Assembly: GCA_038522375.1 (NCBI GenBank)
Contig: JBCBKE010000002.1
Coordinates: forward strand, 1-64,000
DNA: 64,000 bases
Reading direction: 5' to 3'
DNA from: UBA5336 sp038522375
GTDB taxonomy: Bacteria; Pseudomonadota; Alphaproteobacteria; Caulobacterales; Hyphomonadaceae
Of the stretch, positions 58,968 to 64,000 are shown in pieces. Position numbers and translations under genes: made by a program. The first letter of the stretch is position 1. Each line of letters starts with the position of its first letter. The notes below the pieces were generated by a model. It was not told the origin of the DNA and did not search any database. It saw only the letters and a program-made list of their open reading frames with translations.

Positions 58968-59615
58968 TCATCCACGCATGCCCATGGGCTGTTCACGCCA
59001 GACAGAAGCCGGCGCCGCCGCCCGCGCGCGCGTCGCATCGCGCCAGCGGATCATATTGCCGGCTTCGACGGGTATCGTCTGGTTCGCCCCTTCGAGCTGA
59101 TCGACATAACAATAAAGGCAGATATCGGCGATGGTGAAGCGATCGCCGGCGATCCAGGGCCGATCGGCCATTAGCCCGTCCATCCACATCAGGCCATCCT
59201 GGGCGCGTTGCTTCATCCCGTCGGCGGCCTCCGGCAGGCAGCGGATCCGAGTCTTGAAGAGGTCGTAACCCTCCGCATAGTAGAATCCGAGCACCATGGG
59301 GACGCAGATATTCAGCTCGGCCCGACGCCACCACATCCGCGTCTCCGCACGCTCTTCGGGCGTGGTTCCGATCAGGGATGGCGCGGGATACTTTTCTTCG
59401 AGATACTCGCAGATCGCATAGGTCTCGGAAATCACGCGGCCGTCATCGAGCTCGAGGGCCGGCGTCTGGCCGGCCGGATTGAGTTGGAGATAATCCGCCT
59501 GACGGTTTTCAGCGCCCAGGATATCGACTTCCTGGCGTGGGATATCGATCCCCTTCTCCAGAAGATAGAAACGGATCGTCCGCGGGTTCATTCCGAAGCT
59601 GTCGAAAAGTTTCAT
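58968..59615 (-). CDS. glutathione S-transferase family protein
   Basis: A 215-residue GST. ATG 59615 follows GGAGG seven bases upstream and begins MKLFDSFGMNPRTIRFYLLE. The N-terminal thioredoxin fold has QLNPAGQTPALELDDGRVIS and ETYAICEYLEEKYPAP (cis-Pro and the glutathione-binding E-T/S). The C-terminal helical domain has WIAGDRFTIADICLYCYVDQ with the conserved D. The electrophile is unknown. It is separated from the LuxR gene by 57 bases. Confidence 0.9.
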   Translation of the reverse strand: MKLFDSFGMNPRTIRFYLLEKGIDIPRQEVDILGAENRQADYLQLNPAGQTPALELDDGRVISETYAICEYLEEKYPAPSLIGTTPEERAETRMWWRRAELNICVPMVLGFYYAEGYDLFKTRIRCLPEAADGMKQRAQDGLMWMDGLMADRPWIAGDRFTIADICLYCYVDQLEGANQTIPVEAGNMIRWRDATRARAAAPASVWREQPMGMRG

Positions 59616-59672
59616 TGTGGTCCTCCTCCGGTCTGGCGTGGACCCTAGCGCGGGACGATCCAAGCTCCCCCA

Positions 59673-60794
59673 TCAGTTCTGAGGGGGAAGATCGCTTTGG
59701 GCGCTGATGACACCGAGGAGAAACGCTGCTTCGCGAAGCGTCCGGACGCCGAGCTTTTCGAGAGCGTTGCGCACGTGCCACCGGACGGTGCTTTCCTGTA
59801 TGGTCAAACGCCTGGCCAGCTCGGCCGCCGAGTGTCCGTCCACGAGCCCTGCGACGATCTCAGCTTCCCGATCCGTAAGACCGAAAAGCGCGAGTAAGGG
59901 CACAATTTCGGCCGGTGCACGGTTGAGGGGGCGAACCGTAAGGACCACGAAATCGGCATTCGAAGGATCGGCAATGATGCGATTGGCACGCGCCAGGCAT
60001 GTGCGACCATCCTCCGATCGGATCAGCCCCCGCGCAGACATGTTGGCGGCAGACCCACTAGACACCCGTGCCACCATGTCCTCGAGGGTGGCCTGGTTGA
60101 GACGATCGGCACCGACAAGGCGGCCTCGAACCAGGCGAAGCGCGGCCCCAGTCTCCAGCATGCGTTCGGCCTCGCCATTGCAATGGGCCAGAACACCGGA
60201 CTTCGTTAAGATGAACAGCGCCGTGTTGGCCTCATCGAGGCCGTGCCGAAAGACGTCAAGGGTCTCCTCATTGGCATCAATGGTCTTGCGGAGTTCACTT
60301 GCCAGCAGCAAATGGGGCACAAGGAACCGAACGGAATCAAGGTCTTCGTCGGCATAGAGACGATCGCCGAGCTGCCGCGCGATCAGGATCTGGTTCCGGA
60401 TGTGGCCCTGCTTGTAGGTGTTGATCACGAGGTGTTCGAGACGGCCCGCCGGCCGGCAATATTCATTGTTGAACGCCGTACGCTCGAAGTTCGGTGCCGC
60501 ACGTCGGTTCGTTGTTACAAATCCGCGGCCAAGCCGGTTCACGGGCGTGATACAGGGGTCTCGCCGCGCCCAGAAGCGATCATAGTCGGTTGTTTTTCCA
60601 GTCAAGGTGCCTTCAGATCGGAACGCCAGCCGCGCCGACTTCCCGTCCCGTTCGGAGAGGAATGCGCACTCCGCGCCGACGGCATCGGTCAGGGCGCGCA
60701 ACATGACGGACCAGGTGGCGGGCTGGCGAACGCATTCATAGGCCAGCTGTATGAACGTGTCGCGTCCCGCTTCAGTCTTGAGAGTCGCCGGCAT
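59673..60794 (-). CDS. LuxR-type transcriptional regulator
   Basis: A 373-residue protein. ATG 60794 is preferred (GGGGGGCGAG lies upstream); GTG 60821 is possible. The C-terminal helix-turn-helix is LTDREAEIVAGLVDGHSAAE then LARRLTIQESTVRWHVRNAL. The first about 170 residues and a middle PAS-like segment (ALFILTKSGVLAHCNGEAER) resemble the large orphan LuxR sensors. No ligand is evident. It may control the GST or the downstream lipoproteins; this is context only. Confidence 0.9.
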   Translation of the reverse strand: MPATLKTEAGRDTFIQLAYECVRQPATWSVMLRALTDAVGAECAFLSERDGKSARLAFRSEGTLTGKTTDYDRFWARRDPCITPVNRLGRGFVTTNRRAAPNFERTAFNNEYCRPAGRLEHLVINTYKQGHIRNQILIARQLGDRLYADEDLDSVRFLVPHLLLASELRKTIDANEETLDVFRHGLDEANTALFILTKSGVLAHCNGEAERMLETGAALRLVRGRLVGADRLNQATLEDMVARVSSGSAANMSARGLIRSEDGRTCLARANRIIADPSNADFVVLTVRPLNRAPAEIVPLLALFGLTDREAEIVAGLVDGHSAAELARRLTIQESTVRWHVRNALEKLGVRTLREAAFLLGVISAQSDLPPQN

Positions 60795-61109
60795 CGTGTC
60801 TCGCCCCCCAATTGCCACCACTTGCAGATACTACATGCAAAAGCCGGGATCGCTAAATGGGCCTCCGCTCTGGGACTAATGGCGATAGGCCCGCTCAGCC
60901 CATTTTAACAGCCAGTCGCGGACTTTCCTTCTCCGTCCATTTCCGGCGAGTTTCTGCCGATCTGATTGAGTATGGACCCTAGCGCATATCGTTCGAGACA
61001 AGCGAACGGAACGATGCTGACCTATAACCTTCTCCGCTATTTTTTGGACCGTGGCGCGCGAGGGCCACCGCACCCGCGCTGTTGAAAAGCTGAACCTGTC
61101 CGAGATCGA
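60795..61109. other. intergenic region upstream of the LuxR gene
   Basis: About 315 bases with no supported gene. A minus-strand open frame (60876-61418) overlaps the M48 gene and has atypical, Ser/Pro/Arg-rich sequence, so it is not called. The stretch 60965-61010 contains CGTTCGAGACAAGCGAACG, an imperfect inverted repeat. The left part should hold the LuxR promoter. Confidence 0.4.
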
Positions 61110-61176
61110 AGGTCCCAGGCCGGAGCGTTTCTGAAGCGCATTTGGAGCAGCTTTTACCGTTTGCCGGGACCTTGCC
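61110..61176 (-). repeat. dispersed post-stop repeat, copy D (partial)
   Basis: Read on the minus strand directly after the M48 peptidase stop: GGCAAGGTCCCGGCAAACGG, closely like the opening of copy C (GGCAGGTTCCAGGCAAACGG). After about 25 bases the similarity becomes weak, with CTTCAGAAACG and GGCCTGG fragments. It is the least complete copy. Confidence 0.5.
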
Positions 61177-62100
61177 TTAGCGCAGAGCGCCGCATTGGCG
61201 TTCGTAGAGGGCGATGGCGTCGGGCATCCACAGCTCGAAATTGCGGGCGCGTTCTTCGCTGGCGGGATGGGTCGAGAGCCATGGGGGCGGCCGCTCGCCA
61301 CCGATCTCGCCCATGCGCTTCCATAGTTCGGGCGCCTCTCGGGGATCGTAACAGGCGCGGACCAGGAGTTCGAGGCCGATCTTGTCTGCTTCGGTCTCGT
61401 GCTGGCGGGAGAAGGCATTGAGCCCCCCCGTTGCGGCGACGCCCATCATGCCCATCACCGCCTGGCGCTGGCCCATGGACATGTCGCCCATGCTGAGGCC
61501 GACGGCCATCTGGCCAAGCTGGACGATCTTGCCCTGGCTCATGCGCTCGGCCCCATGGTGGGCCAGAGCGTGGCCGATTTCATGGCCCATGACCACGGCC
61601 AGCTTGTCGACATCGTCAATGTCGCGCAGGTCGACCTGGCCGTCATAATTGCCGGTGATGTCGAGGATGCCGGTATAGATCGCCACATAGCCGCCGGGCA
61701 GGCAGAAAGCGTTTGGCTGGTCGGAGGCGACCACATTGTAGGTCCACTGGAACTTGTCGGCCACTGGGGTGAAACTGTAGCCGGCGTCGAGTAATTCCTG
61801 CTCATGGCGGATGGCGGCGCTGACGAGCCTGTCGCCGATCTCATTGACCGTGGCGACCAGTTCCCTCTGGCCCTCCTGGCAGCTGCGGGCATTGGTGCGG
61901 CAAAGGACGTTGCCTTGCTCCTGCTGCAGGATCTGGACGTAGGATTCAGCGCCGAGGCGCGCACTGTCTTCGATGCTCATGGTGTTGAACTGGGTCCGGC
62001 CGGTGAAGGGCACCTCCTGCTGGTTGGAGAACCAGTAGATTGCGAGCCCGGCCAGCGCGATGATGATGATGCCGAAGCGGCTGCTCAACAGTCTGCCCAT
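61177..62100 (-). CDS. membrane-anchored M48-family zinc metallopeptidase
   Basis: A 307-residue protein with one N-terminal anchor (FGIIIIALAGLAIYWFSNQQ). The zinc site is VVMGHEIGHALAHHGAERMS, and the third ligand is in SRQHETEADKIGLELLVRA (E-X-X-X-D). It contains PNAFCLPGGYVAIYTGIL and HPASEERARNFELWMP. Such Oma1/LoiP-like enzymes degrade misfolded outer-membrane or periplasmic proteins. It is divergent from the MBL hydrolase gene. Confidence 0.93.
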   Translation of the reverse strand: MGRLLSSRFGIIIIALAGLAIYWFSNQQEVPFTGRTQFNTMSIEDSARLGAESYVQILQQEQGNVLCRTNARSCQEGQRELVATVNEIGDRLVSAAIRHEQELLDAGYSFTPVADKFQWTYNVVASDQPNAFCLPGGYVAIYTGILDITGNYDGQVDLRDIDDVDKLAVVMGHEIGHALAHHGAERMSQGKIVQLGQMAVGLSMGDMSMGQRQAVMGMMGVAATGGLNAFSRQHETEADKIGLELLVRACYDPREAPELWKRMGEIGGERPPPWLSTHPASEERARNFELWMPDAIALYERQCGALR

Positions 62101-62210
62101 CGGCCCGTCTCCTGTGTCCCGTCCAGGTCGGTTTAGCCCTTCGCCCGATGGAGCGGAAGGGCGCAGGCGCGAATGATTGCACTTGGCGCGGCCTTGGGTA
62201 AGGTCGGCCC

Positions 62211-62885
62211 ATGACCGAGCAAACTGACAACGCCCCGAAACTGGAGATCCGGATCATTCCGGTGACACCGCTGCAGCAGAACACGTCCATGGTGTGGGAC
62301 AAGGCGACCATGGAGGGCGTGTTTGTGGACCCGGGCGGGGAGATCGACAAGCTGATGGGTGCGGCCGAGCATTTTGGCGTCACGATCAAGGAAGTCTGGC
62401 TGACCCATGGGCACCTCGACCATGCTGGCGCGGCCACGGCGGTGAAGGAACGGACGGGTGCGCCGATCATCGGTCCCCACAGGGAGGACCAGTGGCTGCT
62501 AGATGATATCGAGGCGCAGGGCGCGCGGTACGGCATCGCCGATAGCCGCAATGTGCTGCCGGACCGGTATCTCGACGATGGCGACACGCTGACCCTGGGC
62601 GGGGAAACGTTCGGCGTGGTGCATACGCCGGGGCATACACCGGGGCACGTGGTGATCTTTCACCGGGCAGGCGGGCTCGCCTTCGTTGGGGACGTGCTGT
62701 TCAAAGGCTCGGTCGGGCGAACCGATTTTCCCCGCGGCAATCACCAGCAACTCATCGATTCCATCACCCAGAAGCTCTGGCCCCTGGGCGATGAGATGCG
62801 GTTCGTGCCGGGCCATGGCCCCATGAGCACCTTTGGCGCCGAGCGGAAGTCCAACCCGTTCGTGGCTGACGCTGCACTGGGGTGA
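62211..62885 (+). CDS. MBL-fold metallo-hydrolase (glyoxalase II-like)
   Basis: A 224-residue metallo-beta-lactamase-fold enzyme. The metal motif is WLTHGHLDHAGAATAV (H-X-H-X-D-H). Further His/Asp ligands are in VVHTPGHTPGHVVIFH and LAFVGDVLFKGSVGRTDFPR. It resembles YcbL-type glyoxalase II-like hydrolases of thioesters. The substrate is not shown by the sequence. Confidence 0.9.
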   Translation: MTEQTDNAPKLEIRIIPVTPLQQNTSMVWDKATMEGVFVDPGGEIDKLMGAAEHFGVTIKEVWLTHGHLDHAGAATAVKERTGAPIIGPHREDQWLLDDIEAQGARYGIADSRNVLPDRYLDDGDTLTLGGETFGVVHTPGHTPGHVVIFHRAGGLAFVGDVLFKGSVGRTDFPRGNHQQLIDSITQKLWPLGDEMRFVPGHGPMSTFGAERKSNPFVADAALG

Positions 62886-62954
62886 GCGGGTCGGTTGGAG
62901 CCTAGACCGGTTCCGCCAATGTCGGGAATACCCAGTTACTTGGGCTCGTTTTGG

Positions 62955-64000
62955 TCAGGGCGCTCCTGGCGGGGTGTAGTAGGTGGGTGACCCGGGGCCG
63001 ACGGGCAGGTCCAGCACGAACGTCCATGTCAGGAAAAACACCGACCAGGTGAGCATGAAGAAGATCGAGTAGGGCAGCATCATCGCGATCAGCGTGCCGA
63101 CGCCGAGGTCGCGATTGTAGCGGGCCGCCCAGGCGAGGATCAGGCCGAAATAGCTCATCATCGGCGTGATGATGTTGGTGGTGCTGTCACCGATCCGGTA
63201 GGCGGCCTGGATCACCTCCGGCGCGTAGCCGATCAGCATCAGCATCGGAACAAAGATGGGGGCCGTGACCGCCCATTGGGCTGAGGCGGAGCCCAGGGAC
63301 AGGTTGATGACCGCGCACATGAAGATGAAAAACAGAAACACGATCGGGCCGGTGAGCCCGGTATCCTGGAGGAATTGCGCACCGGCAACGGCACTGATCG
63401 CACCGAGATTGGTCCAGCCGAAGAAGGCGACGAACTGGGCGGCGAAGAAGACCAGCACGATATATAGCCCGAGGGAGCCGAGGGCGTCGGCCATGGCGTC
63501 GATCACGTCCCGGTCGCCCTTCATGGTGCCGGCGGCCCGGCCATAGGCGTAGCCGGTGGCGATGAAAAAGATCAGGATCCACACGACAAAGCCGCGAAAA
63601 AAGGGCGAATTGATCCGGTCGCCGGTCTCGGGGTTACGCAGGATGCCCCATTCGGGAATGAGTGTGAGCGCCATCAGGGCCAGCACGCCCAGCAGAGCAG
63701 CGCCGGACCAGGCCAGGCCCTTGCGCTCTTTATCGGTCAGCGGCGCCATCATGGAGTCGTCAAGGATGGTCGGATCGGCCTTGTCGCTCTTGTAGGACCC
63801 AAGTTGCGGCTCGACGATGAAGATCGTGACGAGGGAGCCGACCAGGGTGATCAGGAACGTGGACCCGACCATGAAATACCAGTTCGCCGTGGCAACCACG
63901 ATGTATTCCGGATCGATCAGGCGGGCCGCTTCCTGGGTGATACCGGCGAGGAGGGGATCGATCGTGCCGATCAGCAGGTTGGCGCTGTAGCCGCCGGAAA
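62955..64000 (-). CDS. AbgT-family transporter (partial, 5' end beyond the window)
   Basis: The frame extends past the right edge; the first visible residues are SGGYSANLLIGTIDPLLAGI, and TQEAARLIDPEYIVVATANWYFM follows. AbgT signatures include MCAVINLSLGSASAQWAVTAPIFVPML and STTNIITPMMSYFGLILAWA, with seven or more membrane spans. AbgT proteins transport p-aminobenzoyl-glutamate or act as antimetabolite exporters. About 348 residues of an expected 510 are visible. Confidence 0.9.
   Translation of the reverse strand, partial: SGGYSANLLIGTIDPLLAGITQEAARLIDPEYIVVATANWYFMVGSTFLITLVGSLVTIFIVEPQLGSYKSDKADPTILDDSMMAPLTDKERKGLAWSGAALLGVLALMALTLIPEWGILRNPETGDRINSPFFRGFVVWILIFFIATGYAYGRAAGTMKGDRDVIDAMADALGSLGLYIVLVFFAAQFVAFFGWTNLGAISAVAGAQFLQDTGLTGPIVFLFFIFMCAVINLSLGSASAQWAVTAPIFVPMLMLIGYAPEVIQAAYRIGDSTTNIITPMMSYFGLILAWAARYNRDLGVGTLIAMMLPYSIFFMLTWSVFFLTWTFVLDLPVGPGSPTYYTPPGAP

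Noticed and set aside
60876..61418. A 180-codon minus-strand frame.
   Set aside because: Overlaps the 3' part of the M48 gene in another frame and has Ser/Pro/Arg-rich random-looking sequence.

Overview
The window reads as one chromosomal segment of a GC-rich aerobic alphaproteobacterium, most like the Caulobacterales / Hyphomonadaceae / Parvularculaceae group. This is inferred from gene content: FixLJ beside a complete ccoNOQP-GHIS block, 3-hydroxybutyrate dehydrogenase, a large TonB-dependent receptor, RTX exoproteins, and carA divergent from a GatB/YqeY gene. Nearly all space is coding. No rRNA, tRNA, CRISPR array, prophage or insertion sequence was recognised. Both ends cut genes: an XdhC C-terminus on the left and an AbgT-type transporter on the right.

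Layout. 1-4.8 kb: molybdenum cofactor operon (xdhC end, MobA-like transferase, moaA, moaD, moaE, moaB, moaC, moeA). 4.8-8.1 kb: secreted FecR-like protein and an RTX/beta-helix exoprotein. 8.5-10.3 kb: acetyltransferase, alpha/beta hydrolase, rppH. 10.6-16.5 kb: ANTAR (NasT-like) regulator, a long structured leader, TonB-dependent receptor, TauE/SafE permease and a Tat-exported lipoprotein aminotransferase. 16.7-21.3 kb: small membrane protein, TetR, gpsA, DUF1244, YciI, an interrupted outer-membrane gene, rpmE, bdhA. 21.4-27.1 kb: DUF350, serine protease, pyrF, PQQ/haem alcohol dehydrogenase, TerB-like, rhodanese. 27.1-37.2 kb: cbb3 oxidase and its maturation genes, divergent from fixLJ. 37.3-42.9 kb: two hypothetical genes, cmk, rpsA with an extra C-terminal domain, ihfB, mscL. 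43.1-48.2 kb: metal (probably zinc) uptake region with two divergent units around a Zur-like site. 48.3-64 kb: second RTX protein, rsmD, enoyl-CoA hydratase, tadA, serine hydrolase, YqeY, carA, desaturase, a lower-GC lipoprotein pair, GST, LuxR regulator, M48 peptidase, MBL hydrolase, AbgT.

How the genes work together. The moa/moe genes make molybdopterin for Mo hydroxylases probably encoded to the left. FixLJ probably senses oxygen for the adjacent high-affinity cbb3 oxidase. The 43-48 kb region pairs a lipoprotein-export-type ABC transporter and a His-rich periplasmic protein with a ZIP importer, as in a zinc-starvation response.

The most novel candidate is 10.6-16.5 kb. The gap between the ANTAR regulator and the receptor contains two hairpins whose six-base loops have A at position 1 and G at position 4, the known ANTAR target signature, so import through the receptor may be controlled by RNA binding. 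A second unexpected pattern is a dispersed repeat of about 70-120 bp in four copies, each starting directly after a stop codon and in that gene's orientation.
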